Of a stretch of 64,000 nucleotides of DNA, positions 17,793 through 27,073 are shown piece after piece. Position 1 is the stretch's first letter. Every line of letters starts with the position of its first letter. The position numbers were made by a program, and so were the translations under genes. The DNA is taken from the NCBI GenBank assembly GCA_017625535.1, contig JAGAKR010000025.1:62001-126000 (forward strand). Direction: 5' to 3'. The notes under the pieces were generated by a model. The model was given only the letters and a program-made list of their open reading frames with translations, was not told the origin of the DNA and did not search any database. The stretch is from Bacteroidales bacterium. Its GTDB lineage: Bacteria > Bacteroidota > Bacteroidia > Bacteroidales > UBA932.

Positions 17793-19314
17793 CTCTTCCC
17801 AGTATTTTATAAAGTTTTTCCATATCCACGTGCTCACGTATAACATCAGCCAGCCTGTTGTACTGCTGCTGTTTGAACTCGTCATAATCAAACCCGCTCT
17901 TCTCACATTTGTCTGCATACGGAGCAATGAGCCACTCTATGAACTCCCCATTGTCCAATATGCCGTGCATATATGTGCCCATGCATTTGTCAGAGACAAA
18001 GCATCCGTCCTCCCTTCCGTCCTCCAACAGATTCAACGCACTGCACTCCATCCCCCCAAACGGGGTGCTCTCCCCCATATGTATCTCATACCCCTTGAAG
18101 GGAAACACCCTTTTTCCCTGCGTATTTCCGTCGGGAAGAGAATCCTTTATATGCAGTGTCCTGAAATTTGACTGCAAGGTAACCTTTTCTTCTGTAATTA
18201 CAGTGCTCACCGGAAGGAGTCCCAACCCGGGAAGGCGCTCAATCTCCCCCTCCAGATGGTGCGGGTCAAGCACCTCACACCCCATAATCTGGTAGCCGCC
18301 ACAGATTCCCAGCACAGTTTTTCCGTTCTTGTGGGCCTTTATTATGGCCTGGGCCACCCCATTTTTGCGCAATTCCGCCAAATCTGCAATTGTGCTTTTG
18401 CTCCCCGGCACTATTATTATGTCTGCACGCTCCAGTTCCTCCACATTATTGGTGTAGAAAAGGCATACTCTTGGGTCCTGCTCCAGCACATTGAAGTCTG
18501 TAAAGTTTGAGAGATGGCGCAGCAGCACCACAGCAATGTTTATCCTCCCCTGCCGGGCCTGATAATTCTTTGCCCCAAGGGCCACAGAATCCTCCTCTTC
18601 TATATGGATGTCCTTGAAATAAGGTAGCACACCAAGCACCGGCACTCCGCAGAGTTCTTCAATCATCTTCCGCCCCTCTTCAAACAGACGGGCATCCCCT
18701 CTGAACTTGTTTATGATTATCCCCTTAACGTGCTTCCTTTCCTCCTCTGTCATAAGCATAATGGAGCCGTATACACTTGCAAACACACCTCCACGCTCAA
18801 TGTCCGCCACCAGTATCACATCCGCCCCGGCATAGATGGCCATAGGCATATTCACAAGGTCTGTCTCACGCAGGTTTATCTCCGAAACCGATCCGGCCCC
18901 CTCCATAACCACCGGGTTGTACCTGGCTGCCAGACGGTCAAATGCCGCATTCACCTCTTTGCGCAGCTCCTCCCTCCCCTCTTTGCGGAAATATGAGTAT
19001 GCACTCTGGTTGCCGTGGGGTTTGCCGTTGAGCACCACCTGTGAAGTGTGGTCTGAATTTGGCTTCAGCAGCAGAGGGTTCATATCGGTGCTGCAGGGGA
19101 TTCCTGCCGCCTCGGCCTGCACTGCCTGGGCACGCCCTATCTCAAGGCCGTCGGGAGTGGCAAAAGAGTTGAGGGCCATATTCTGCGCCTTGAAAGGGGC
19201 CGGAGTATACCCGTCCTGCAGGAAAATTCTGCAGAAACCAGCCGCCACCACACTCTTGCCCACATCACTTCCCGTTCCGGCAAACATTATGGGGTGAAGT
19301 TTATTGTTTTTCAT
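17785..19314 (-). CDS. cbiP: Cobyric acid synthase
   Basis: CbiP amidates four side chains of adenosylcobyrinic acid a,c-diamide using glutamine and ATP. The chosen ATG (complement of 19312-19314) gives MKNNKLHPIMFAGTGSDVGK, with the dethiobiotin-synthetase-like nucleotide loop at once, and a 509-residue product; the longer ORF start only adds sequence that overlaps the upstream gene. The C-terminal glutaminase-like domain carries VLGICGGYQIMG with the nucleophile Cys. The gene overlaps the adenosyltransferase by 14 bases, and corrinoid adenosylation precedes this step. Confidence 0.96.
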   Translation of the reverse strand: MKNNKLHPIMFAGTGSDVGKSVVAAGFCRIFLQDGYTPAPFKAQNMALNSFATPDGLEIGRAQAVQAEAAGIPCSTDMNPLLLKPNSDHTSQVVLNGKPHGNQSAYSYFRKEGREELRKEVNAAFDRLAARYNPVVMEGAGSVSEINLRETDLVNMPMAIYAGADVILVADIERGGVFASVYGSIMLMTEEERKHVKGIIINKFRGDARLFEEGRKMIEELCGVPVLGVLPYFKDIHIEEEDSVALGAKNYQARQGRINIAVVLLRHLSNFTDFNVLEQDPRVCLFYTNNVEELERADIIIVPGSKSTIADLAELRKNGVAQAIIKAHKNGKTVLGICGGYQIMGCEVLDPHHLEGEIERLPGLGLLPVSTVITEEKVTLQSNFRTLHIKDSLPDGNTQGKRVFPFKGYEIHMGESTPFGGMECSALNLLEDGREDGCFVSDKCMGTYMHGILDNGEFIEWLIAPYADKCEKSGFDYDEFKQQQYNRLADVIREHVDMEKLYKILGRDD

Positions 19315-19897
19315 CTGTTCTCTTCCTATATTGATAGAACTCCTCCCACTTCTCTTCGGGGAAGTCATTCTTTTTGTTTTCATATCTTGCCAGCACAAAC
19401 AACGCATCCGAAAGGCGGTTCATGAAGGCCATCATTTCTGCCGGAACCGGATCTTCCCTGTGGAGGCTCCAGAGCCTCCTCTCTGCCCTGCGGGCAACTG
19501 TCCGGGAGAGTTGCAGCAATGAGGCCACCACTGTTCCTCCCGGGTGTACAAAATTCTTCCTGTCTTCCAGTTTCCTCTGCAGGGTATCTACAATCCTCTC
19601 ACACTCTTCCACCAGGGTTGCATCAAACCTGCGGGGGTTTGCATCCCTCCTCTGCTGCGGAGTTGCCACAATACTCATCATAGGCATAAAGGCACTCTGT
19701 ACCCTGGAGAGAAAATCTTCAAGGGATTTGTCGGGATTATGGGAATTCCCATTGAAGGCCCTCACCACCCCCAGAAGGGCATTCAGTTCATCCAGGGTGC
19801 CGTTGGCCTCTATTCTGGCACAATCCTTTGGCACAACCTCCCCTCCGTGGATATTGGTTGTTCCCGCATCCCCTTTTTTTGTGTATATCTTTCCCAT
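19301..19897 (-). CDS. Corrinoid adenosyltransferase, PduO type
   Basis: The enzyme transfers the adenosyl group of ATP to the cobalt of a Co(I) corrinoid. The 198-residue sequence opens GKIYTKKGDAGTTNIHGG, the ATP-binding signature of PduO-type transferases, and has the trimer-interface motif RRAERRLW followed by NRLSDALFVLARY. It is encoded between cbiA and cbiP, matching its place in the pathway. It is unrelated to the CobA/BtuR type despite doing the same reaction. Confidence 0.93.
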   Translation of the reverse strand: MGKIYTKKGDAGTTNIHGGEVVPKDCARIEANGTLDELNALLGVVRAFNGNSHNPDKSLEDFLSRVQSAFMPMMSIVATPQQRRDANPRRFDATLVEECERIVDTLQRKLEDRKNFVHPGGTVVASLLQLSRTVARRAERRLWSLHREDPVPAEMMAFMNRLSDALFVLARYENKKNDFPEEKWEEFYQYRKRTDEKQ

Positions 19898-19898
19898 A

Positions 19899-21215
19899 CT
19901 AAAAAAGTTCCAAGAGATTCATATTGCCCCAGTACAGATGGGTATATCCTGCAATCAGGTTCCTGTATCTGTACAGAGGGGTTGCAACTTCATTTCCTGC
20001 CGCATTGTACAGCCGCGCTATGCTCTGCAACGGGTGACCGGGGTCCGGAACAACCCTTGAGTAATGGAATTCGTGTCCTCTGAGTTCCCTGCCGGCATAA
20101 CTGAACCTGCGGTATCCCATCTGAAGCCTTTTCCCAACCATTGTGGCCTTCTGGCCAAGTACACCGCACATTTCATATTCCCGTCCCTGCTCATCAGAGA
20201 TGCTGCGGCACAGGTACATCATTCCTCCACACTCTGCCCAGCATTTACCGCCATTCTCTATATAATCCTTTATTTGCCCGCGCATCTCCACATTTCCCTG
20301 CAACTGCTCCAGATACAGCTCGGGATATCCCCCCGGGAGATACAGCAGGTCACACTCGGGCAACTGTGTATCTTTTAAAGGGGAGAAGAACTCCACCTTA
20401 CCCAATCTGCGCAGGGAACTGATATTCTCCCGATAGATAAAATTGAAAGCCTCATCCCTGGCCACCGCTATACGGTGAGCATTCTCCTGCGGTGCACCGG
20501 CAACATTGTCTGCAGCCACCCCACACATCGGAACAGTAGAAATTTCCAGCAGCATATCCACATCCACGTACTCCTCCACCATTGCCGCCACCTTGTCTGC
20601 ATACTCCTCAAACAGGAACTCTTCATCCAATGAGAGGCCAAGATGCCTTGACGGTATTGCAATGTCATTGTTCTTGGGCAGATACCCCAACACCGGCACC
20701 CCAAGATCATTGCAGGCATCCACAAGTGTTGCATAATGGCTTGCACTCCCCACCATATTGAACACCACACCTGCAATCCTCACCCCCGGGCAAAAGTTCA
20801 TGTACCCGTATATGATTGGGGCCACCGAGTAGGCGCACGATTTTGCATTTACCACCAGCAGCACCGGAATGTCAAGCAGCTGCGCCACCTGTGCACTGCT
20901 CCCTTCCATACGGCTGTAACCGTCAAACAGTCCCATTACCCCCTCCACAACATTCACAGCGGCATCGGCTCCATAAGTTGCATAAACCTCCCTCATATGC
21001 CCCTCTCCGCACATGAATTCATCAAGATTCACCGAATCCCTCCCTGCAGCAAGGGAATGATACTGGGGGTCTATATAATCAGGCCCGCACTTGAAAGGCT
21101 GCACAACAATTCCCCTGTTGCGCAAAGCCCTCAGCAACCCAAGGGTAAAGGTTGTCTTTCCGCTTCCCGACGAAGCGGCTCCTATCAGAATCTGGGGTTT
21201 TACATTAGCAGACAT
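19899..21215 (-). CDS. cbiA: Cobyrinate a,c-diamide synthase
   Basis: CbiA amidates the a and c side chains of (cobalt) cobyrinic acid using glutamine and ATP. The 438-residue protein has the N-terminal nucleotide loop GAASSGSGKTTFTLG (12-26) and a C-terminal class I glutaminase-like domain with LYLPGGYPEL and the Cys in CWAECGGMMYL. It is the first gene of the late operon. Only 26 bases separate it from the divergent HAD gene, so it has no room for a riboswitch, and the predicted -7 box is only four bases from the ATG, implying a leaderless or nearly leaderless message. Confidence 0.96.
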   Translation of the reverse strand: MSANVKPQILIGAASSGSGKTTFTLGLLRALRNRGIVVQPFKCGPDYIDPQYHSLAAGRDSVNLDEFMCGEGHMREVYATYGADAAVNVVEGVMGLFDGYSRMEGSSAQVAQLLDIPVLLVVNAKSCAYSVAPIIYGYMNFCPGVRIAGVVFNMVGSASHYATLVDACNDLGVPVLGYLPKNNDIAIPSRHLGLSLDEEFLFEEYADKVAAMVEEYVDVDMLLEISTVPMCGVAADNVAGAPQENAHRIAVARDEAFNFIYRENISSLRRLGKVEFFSPLKDTQLPECDLLYLPGGYPELYLEQLQGNVEMRGQIKDYIENGGKCWAECGGMMYLCRSISDEQGREYEMCGVLGQKATMVGKRLQMGYRRFSYAGRELRGHEFHYSRVVPDPGHPLQSIARLYNAAGNEVATPLYRYRNLIAGYTHLYWGNMNLLELF

Positions 21216-21219
21216 AAAA

Positions 21220-21227
21220 CAAATTTA
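21220..21227 (-). promoter_or_regulatory. -7 promoter box for the late cobalamin operon
   Basis: The minus strand reads TAAATTTG (TAnnTTTG), ending four bases before the cbiA ATG. Transcription would begin at or next to the start codon. Confidence 0.5.
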
Positions 21228-21229
21228 AC

Positions 21230-21237
21230 TATTTTCG
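21230..21237 (+). promoter_or_regulatory. Possible -7 box for the HAD phosphatase
   Basis: TATTTTCG is one base off TAnnTTTG and ends four bases before the ATG at 21242, mirroring the cbiA arrangement. Confidence 0.35.
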
Positions 21238-21241
21238 CATT

Positions 21242-21955
21242 ATGAAATACATTTCTTCTCTTCCCGATAAATTTACAGCACTCCAAAACGCCCTCCTCAC
21301 TGCAAGGGAGCAGGGTGAGGCTGTTGTTGTGGGAGAGGTTCCCAAAGAGGTACGCCTTGTATGTTTTGATATGGACGCCACCCTCATACGGATGGAAACC
21401 ATAAACCGCATTGCACAGGAGGCCTCCATCGGGAAGCGGATGGAAGAACTTACTTTGCGTGCAATGAGCGGGGAGGATGACTTCCGCACAAATTTCCTGC
21501 ACAGGCTGAAGATGCTCCGCGGGGTTCCCTGGCCTGTTGTTGAAAGGATTGCAGCAACAATGCCTTATGCCCAAGGGCTGGGAAACCTTATGGGCAGACT
21601 GCATGAAGCCGGAATAGAGACAGCCGTAATCACAGGCAACTTCAATATCTTTGGGGAGTACCTGAAAAGGGATTTCGGATTCAACCACGTATTCACCACC
21701 ACTCCGGAGGTTGAAGACGGCACCCTTACAGGCAACATTTGCGGAGACATCATTGATGCCCCCGCAAAATCATCCATTCTTATAAAAATATGTTCAGAAA
21801 AAAATATTCCTCTAGGATGCACCCTTGCAGTGGGTGACGGGGCAAATGATATCCCTATGCTTGCCACCGCCGCCGCTGCCGTTGCCTACAACGCCCTCAC
21901 TGCAAGGGAGGGGATTGACAGGGTGCTGCTGCCCCTACTTTCTCCTGAAAATTGA
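21242..21955 (+). CDS. HAD-family phosphatase, SerB-like
   Basis: The 237-residue protein contains the HAD motif I FDMDATL (Asp 43 nucleophile, Asp 45 acid/base), a Ser/Thr motif II in VITGNF, Lys in PAKSS, and motif III/IV VGDGANDIPML. The overall pattern is that of phosphoserine phosphatase SerB, but the usual regulatory ACT domain is replaced by a short 37-residue N-terminal extension. It may be SerB or a related small-molecule phosphatase. Its 26-base divergent spacing from cbiA is striking, but does not show a role in cobalamin synthesis. The 3' end overlaps the convergent PepSY gene by 21 bases. Confidence 0.75.
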   Translation: MKYISSLPDKFTALQNALLTAREQGEAVVVGEVPKEVRLVCFDMDATLIRMETINRIAQEASIGKRMEELTLRAMSGEDDFRTNFLHRLKMLRGVPWPVVERIAATMPYAQGLGNLMGRLHEAGIETAVITGNFNIFGEYLKRDFGFNHVFTTTPEVEDGTLTGNICGDIIDAPAKSSILIKICSEKNIPLGCTLAVGDGANDIPMLATAAAAVAYNALTAREGIDRVLLPLLSPEN

Positions 21956-23383
21956 CTTTACCCCCAACACTGCTCCCGACAGACATACAACCGCACATCC
22001 CGTACACAAAATCCATATTATTGCACTCCAAAGTGCCGGTCTGGAGAGAAGTGACGGAAGGTTGAAATAGTGAAGGAAATTGAAGAGCCATCTGTCTGCC
22101 TTCTTGTTTTTGTTAAGGTATTTTATGTATCCATCCTCAGGACTCACATAGTAAAGGTCCTTATCATTGTTCTCCACTTCAACCTTGTACACAGGGAGCG
22201 TATAGGTCTGGCGTAGGTTTATATAGTAGTTGTCGTACTCCTCCAGTTTGGAAACGGCAATTTGTACGCTATCCCCATATATCCTTCTGAAGCCATCCTC
22301 AATAGTCTGCTGTGGAATATCCAATATTGAAACCTCTTCTTTTGAAGCATCCAGGTACCTCTCATTCGCTCCTTCAATTATAATATATGCCGGAACCTCT
22401 GCAAACCTTGCCAGTGTTATCTCTTTAAGTTGAGGATAGGCCTCCTTTACTTTATTGAAACTCAATTTATAGGCATCCAAAGGGAGCAGGTTCTTGCCCC
22501 ATAGCCTTGTCTTGTCAAATACATAAGGAGCCTCTGTCTTTATAAGCCATTGCGGAACCCTCTTCATTGCAAAAAGGCCGCTCACAGCCCAACTGACAAG
22601 AAAAATTCCGAATATGAGACCTGCGGCAAAATGTATCCTCTGCCATCTGGTCCTGTATGGATTTCCCCAAACTCCTTTCACCCTCTTTCTCCTTATGAAG
22701 ATATACAGGCCCAGGATAAAACCGGTAAGTGCGGCTGCAAGGCAGACAGAAGCCCCCACTACAAAGGAATCCATCCACATCTGGGTATTCCTCCTCAAGG
22801 CAGGAATATACAGTTTGTGGGGAATGGCCCCTATATACGCCCAGAATCTGGTTCCGGATGTAGTCAGCTGCTGCACATCAGCTGTCTTTCCAGATATGAA
22901 AAGATGAGTCTTGTCCTTATCTTCGAAATGGAATTTATAAATAGGCAGTTCCCTTTCATATCTGGAAAACAGGACCCACTGGCTACGTTTGCGCAACGTA
23001 TCCACCTTTTTCACAGGGGCATCTGTCCAATGCTTTGCAACCTTTTCAACACACTTGAAATCTATAGGCTTTATTTGGTGCAGAGTATCTGTTGTAAGGG
23101 TGAAATTTTTTCCCTTTGTCTTTATATCCATGAGTGTCTGTTCCTGGAACTGCCTCACCTTAAGACCGGTTATCTCATCACCTGCCCTCTCCCTGATATA
23201 TGCAATCTCCGGCAATGAAGAAGGGAGGGTCTCCTTTTTGCTGTTGAACATATCATCCGGCACTCTCGGATACGGATGATAAATGAGTACAAGACCCGAG
23301 AGGAACCACATCAGGAAAAAGACAGAAATAACTGTTCCGGTATATTTATGCACCTTAAAAAGGAGCCCCACCAATTTCTTCAT
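21935..23383 (-). CDS. PepSY-associated transmembrane protein (PiuB/XusC-like)
   Basis: The 482-residue inner-membrane protein has a hydrophobic N-terminal segment (about 12-35), central membrane helices (about 188-212 and 245-268), and a C-terminal one (about 445-475), with periplasmic PepSY-like loops between them. This is the architecture of iron-regulated PiuB/PepSY_TM proteins, including XusC of Bacteroides thetaiotaomicron, which works with siderophore receptors. It lies 27 bases after the DUF4374 lipoprotein and is the third gene of a unit headed by a cobalamin riboswitch. A reductive or transport role on a metal chelate is inferred from family members; the cargo is unknown. Confidence 0.8.
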   Translation of the reverse strand: MKKLVGLLFKVHKYTGTVISVFFLMWFLSGLVLIYHPYPRVPDDMFNSKKETLPSSLPEIAYIRERAGDEITGLKVRQFQEQTLMDIKTKGKNFTLTTDTLHQIKPIDFKCVEKVAKHWTDAPVKKVDTLRKRSQWVLFSRYERELPIYKFHFEDKDKTHLFISGKTADVQQLTTSGTRFWAYIGAIPHKLYIPALRRNTQMWMDSFVVGASVCLAAALTGFILGLYIFIRRKRVKGVWGNPYRTRWQRIHFAAGLIFGIFLVSWAVSGLFAMKRVPQWLIKTEAPYVFDKTRLWGKNLLPLDAYKLSFNKVKEAYPQLKEITLARFAEVPAYIIIEGANERYLDASKEEVSILDIPQQTIEDGFRRIYGDSVQIAVSKLEEYDNYYINLRQTYTLPVYKVEVENNDKDLYYVSPEDGYIKYLNKNKKADRWLFNFLHYFNLPSLLSRPALWSAIIWILCTGCAVVCLSGAVLGVKSIFRRK

Positions 23384-23410
23384 AGTCTGTATTTTTTTAT
23401 TGCAACTTAT

Positions 23411-24700
23411 TTACATCACTGCGGGGAGTTTCTCCCTCTCCATAGGAACAAGTCTTCTGAAACTGTAGCCCTCCTGTATTGCAAGGCCCTTTGTAACATT
23501 ACCAGTGGCAATGTCATAGATATAGATTCCTGGAGCCTCATTTTCAGGGTTGGTTGCAAAATAGACCTTTCCGTCCCTTACCACTGCAAACTGGGCAAAT
23601 GTTCCCTGGCTGTATGGCAGATGTGTTCCATTGTACACTACCTCTGTCCTCTGGTCTGTTGCAAGGTCAAGTATAGCAAACCAACAGTTGTAGTTGTTTC
23701 CCCAACCCGCAGCACCTGTATGTACAGGGTCCTGGATATACAGCACCGCCTTATTGTTGCCCATATAGGTTGATGTGATGAGTTTTCCTGCAGAATAGTT
23801 GTGACCCATATAGTTCTGGTCAAACTGGAACTCACCCTTGTTTATCCTCAACAGATTTCCTACCTGCTCGGTATAGCTTTCGGCATCAGTTCTCTCTGTG
23901 TTGCAGGCAACATAAAGGTTCCCCTTGTCATCCCAGAAGGTCTTGTCCTGAAGAAGTTCACCGTATGCTGTACCAGCCATAGTGTGTACCCTTGTCTCCT
24001 TCACATCACACTTCACACTCATATCACTTGCTTTAATGAAGATTACATTAAAGTCATTTGACCAGAACTTTGACTTCTTCTGTGTCATATAGATGATATA
24101 CCCGTCAGACTCCCTGTATTTTGCAATACCTGATGTACTGAAGTAGAAACCGTTCTCCACATCTATCTCCACACCCTCCAGCTGACCTTCTGCAATGATT
24201 GACATATCCTCTGTATTGAGTTTGGTCCAGATGATGCCGGGAGCCTTGGCATTGCCATTGTAGGCCATAATGCACAAGGTTGTCTTGTCCAGCCAGCAAT
24301 GTGTATATCTGTATCTCTTGTAGGTGTTGCTCTGGAACGGACGCTCAGCAATTGTTGTGAGTTTTCCATCATAAATCTGATATTTTCCAAAACGGTCTGC
24401 AGAGATAGGAATCTCATAGTAATAGCCATCTTTGAAGATTATCTCCTCATCAAGTTTTGCGGTAATGTCTGCACCTGTGTTCTTATAGTCAATTACCATA
24501 TTGGGATCAGAAACATCTGCAACATTCTTCACCAGGTATGAAACCTCATCTGTACCGGCCTTTACCCAAAGGTCGAAATACTTTTCAACAGTATCCTCCG
24601 GTTCAGGTTCCGGAGCCGGGTTGTCCTCTTTTTCACAAGAGGTAAAAACTAATGTGAACATTGCCGCTATGGCAAACAGAATAAAATTGAACTTTTTCAT
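23411..24700 (-). CDS. DUF4374 surface lipoprotein (XusB-like)
   Basis: The 429-residue protein has a lipobox (FTSC, Cys 22) followed by acidic residues (EKED, then a Pro/Glu-rich linker), the kind of signal that sends Bacteroidota lipoproteins to the cell surface. The rest contains repeated short beta-rich units of about 40-60 residues, consistent with a beta-propeller. By length, neighbours and repeats it fits DUF4374, the family to which I assign XusB, the siderophore-binding partner of the TonB receptor XusA. Here it sits between a TonB receptor and a PepSY protein, under a cobalamin riboswitch, so a corrinoid-binding role analogous to BtuG is possible but unproven. Confidence 0.75.
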   Translation of the reverse strand: MKKFNFILFAIAAMFTLVFTSCEKEDNPAPEPEPEDTVEKYFDLWVKAGTDEVSYLVKNVADVSDPNMVIDYKNTGADITAKLDEEIIFKDGYYYEIPISADRFGKYQIYDGKLTTIAERPFQSNTYKRYRYTHCWLDKTTLCIMAYNGNAKAPGIIWTKLNTEDMSIIAEGQLEGVEIDVENGFYFSTSGIAKYRESDGYIIYMTQKKSKFWSNDFNVIFIKASDMSVKCDVKETRVHTMAGTAYGELLQDKTFWDDKGNLYVACNTERTDAESYTEQVGNLLRINKGEFQFDQNYMGHNYSAGKLITSTYMGNNKAVLYIQDPVHTGAAGWGNNYNCWFAILDLATDQRTEVVYNGTHLPYSQGTFAQFAVVRDGKVYFATNPENEAPGIYIYDIATGNVTKGLAIQEGYSFRRLVPMEREKLPAVM

Positions 24701-24712
24701 AATGTTATGTAA

Positions 24713-27073
24713 TTAGTTGATGAATAATCTGAATTTGAGGAAAAACGAACGGCCTGGCTTCTGCAGCATGAAATTATCATATAGCGCTTTGTCCAGCAGG
24801 TTATTGCACTCCAGAGACAAATTGTAACGTTCACTGCGCCAAGAATATGACACAACTGCATTATGCTGGTGCTGGGTAGGAATTTTTGATTTTCCGTCAA
24901 GCGAGCCGTACGCCTCCCAGGTGAGGTAGAACCAGTGCACATACTGGTAATGGTATCCTACGCGCAGTTTGTCCCCCCTGTGCAAGATATCCCTGAAATA
25001 GAAATCCAATTCAGCATTGCCGAACAGCCAAGGTCTGTTGGGAAGTTTGTTTTTATAAGTAATTGAGGCTTTTCCATCCTCTTTGAATCTGTTCATATCT
25101 TTGGCATCCTGCCAGCTGCAGTTGGCCATAAAGCGCAACATATCACTGTAATTATAGGAGAACTCACCTTCAACCCCCTGAACCTTTACACTTGTAACAT
25201 TCTCATACTGAGAAAGTCCATCTCTCTCGGAAATTACCAGTCTCACATAATCCGATGCATCACGCACAAATGCATTTGCCTCATAATTGAACAGATGTCC
25301 GTTTGAAGCCTTGGCGGAACCAAAAAAGCCCAGGTTATAGTTTTCACTGCTCTCGGGCTTGAGTGTGAGGTTGGGGAGCACCGTTATTCCGTTTCCGAGC
25401 AATTCATTGCCCAATGGGAGTCTCACACTGTGCTCATATGACACCTTTAGAGCCAATTCTTCCATCAAGGTATACCTTAACGCCGCACCATATCCCCAAT
25501 AATCTTTTGTAGCCTTTTTGTCCACCCTGTCAGAACCTGACACCCAGGATTCATCCCTCTGGTTTACCATAAGGTAATTGATATAATCCTTTACAAAAAA
25601 GACATTGCTCATTTTGCCTCCAAAAAGGGTCTGGTTATATGAAAGGCCCAGAATATGGTTGGCAAGGACATCATTTGATTTTGAAAAAGTGTTGTCCACT
25701 TCATCATATCTTTCATTTCCAAGCCGGTTGAGCAGATAATTCAGATTAAAGGAATGTTTTCCCGATATAGCATAGTCGAAATTTGCCCTGGCCACAGCAC
25801 GCGGACGCTTGTAGTTCCTTATGGAGCGGCTGTCTCCTGAAATCTCATTTCTGGTTGTTGCAATGTATTTCCTGTCCCAATCATACTTTCTGAAGGCAGT
25901 ATCTATTGTACGTGAATGGTCCCAGGTATATGAGAGCAGGGCATTGAAGTGCAGTTTGTCAAAAACGAAGTCCTTCTTCCTGTATGTTGCAGAGATATTC
26001 TTTGAATCCGACTCCCTCTCCGCCTCTCCATAAACTATAGATTGTATTGAACCTGTCTGCAACTGTTTGTCCACTTTTGAATATGATGCACTGACAAAGA
26101 ATGCATCAGCCCACTTCTTGCCTGAAACACCCGCTTCCAACTGTCCTAGCATAGAAAGATAATCATCGTGGAAACGTCTTCTCTCCTCAAGTACATATTT
26201 TCCTTTTTCTTCGCTCCATACCTCCACATCCTTAACCTTATAGTTGTTTTCTGAGAAGTTCACCCCTATGACAGGCTTGAATATCAGCCCGTTTTTTGAA
26301 ACATACTGTGCACTGAAATCACTCTTGTGGGTATTGAAAGAACCGTACCCGTATGAGAAATCAAGATAATTCTTCCTGTCCTGCTTGGTAATGATATTGA
26401 TTGCGCCTCCCAATGCATCCGCTCCAAGATGTGAAGGTACAACACCCTTGTAGATCTCTATCCTCTCTATGATGTTCAAAGGGATATTTGAAAGGTTCAC
26501 TCCGGAACCTTTTGCCGCCATAGGGACTCCGTCTATGAAATATCTCACAGAATTGCCGGACATTCCGTTTATGGAGAGCTCAAAATCAGAGCCTACACCA
26601 CCGGACTCCCTTACCTTAACACCGGTTGTCTTGTTCACAATGGTGTTGAGATTATGTGCCGAATTTATAATGGGTCTTATATTAAGGGCACTTACAGCCA
26701 GTGCTGTCTCCTTGAGCAGCTGTGCGCTGCTTTTCCCTACAACCATCACTGCATCCAGATTCTCCGCCTGCTCGGCAAGCTGTATCTTAATCACGGAATC
26801 GCCAGTGAGTTCAAACTCCTTCTCTACAGTCTGGTATCCCACAAGAGAAGCCACAAGTGTATATTTCCCATTGGAAAGTTTAAACTTGAAAGCGCCGTCC
26901 GCAGCACTTTCGGCCCACAGTGATGCATTCCCCTTAATTGTCACTGCCACCCCGGGGATTGGGGACCCGTCAACAGATGTAATTTCGCCATGCAATGTAT
27001 GGCGTGCCTGTGCACTAAGATGCAATGGAAGAACCAATGTGCTCAAGATGAGCAGAAGTACAATTTTTTTCAT
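24713..27073 (-). CDS. TonB-dependent outer membrane receptor
   Basis: The chosen ATG (complement of 27071-27073) gives MKKIVLLLILSTLV, a signal peptide, and a 786-residue product; the longer ORF start would lie in the leader. A carboxypeptidase-regulatory-like domain (about 25-105) precedes the plug (about 115-230; FIDGVPMAAKG, IERIEIYKGV, GGAINIITK) and a 22-strand-type barrel ending in the aromatic FLKFRLFIN. There is no SusD partner, so it is a small-chelate rather than glycan receptor. The trio receptor, DUF4374 lipoprotein and PepSY protein resembles the XusABC xenosiderophore system, but the leader is a cobalamin riboswitch, arguing for corrinoid uptake (BtuB role). Confidence 0.88.
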   Translation of the reverse strand: MKKIVLLLILSTLVLPLHLSAQARHTLHGEITSVDGSPIPGVAVTIKGNASLWAESAADGAFKFKLSNGKYTLVASLVGYQTVEKEFELTGDSVIKIQLAEQAENLDAVMVVGKSSAQLLKETALAVSALNIRPIINSAHNLNTIVNKTTGVKVRESGGVGSDFELSINGMSGNSVRYFIDGVPMAAKGSGVNLSNIPLNIIERIEIYKGVVPSHLGADALGGAINIITKQDRKNYLDFSYGYGSFNTHKSDFSAQYVSKNGLIFKPVIGVNFSENNYKVKDVEVWSEEKGKYVLEERRRFHDDYLSMLGQLEAGVSGKKWADAFFVSASYSKVDKQLQTGSIQSIVYGEAERESDSKNISATYRKKDFVFDKLHFNALLSYTWDHSRTIDTAFRKYDWDRKYIATTRNEISGDSRSIRNYKRPRAVARANFDYAISGKHSFNLNYLLNRLGNERYDEVDNTFSKSNDVLANHILGLSYNQTLFGGKMSNVFFVKDYINYLMVNQRDESWVSGSDRVDKKATKDYWGYGAALRYTLMEELALKVSYEHSVRLPLGNELLGNGITVLPNLTLKPESSENYNLGFFGSAKASNGHLFNYEANAFVRDASDYVRLVISERDGLSQYENVTSVKVQGVEGEFSYNYSDMLRFMANCSWQDAKDMNRFKEDGKASITYKNKLPNRPWLFGNAELDFYFRDILHRGDKLRVGYHYQYVHWFYLTWEAYGSLDGKSKIPTQHQHNAVVSYSWRSERYNLSLECNNLLDKALYDNFMLQKPGRSFFLKFRLFIN

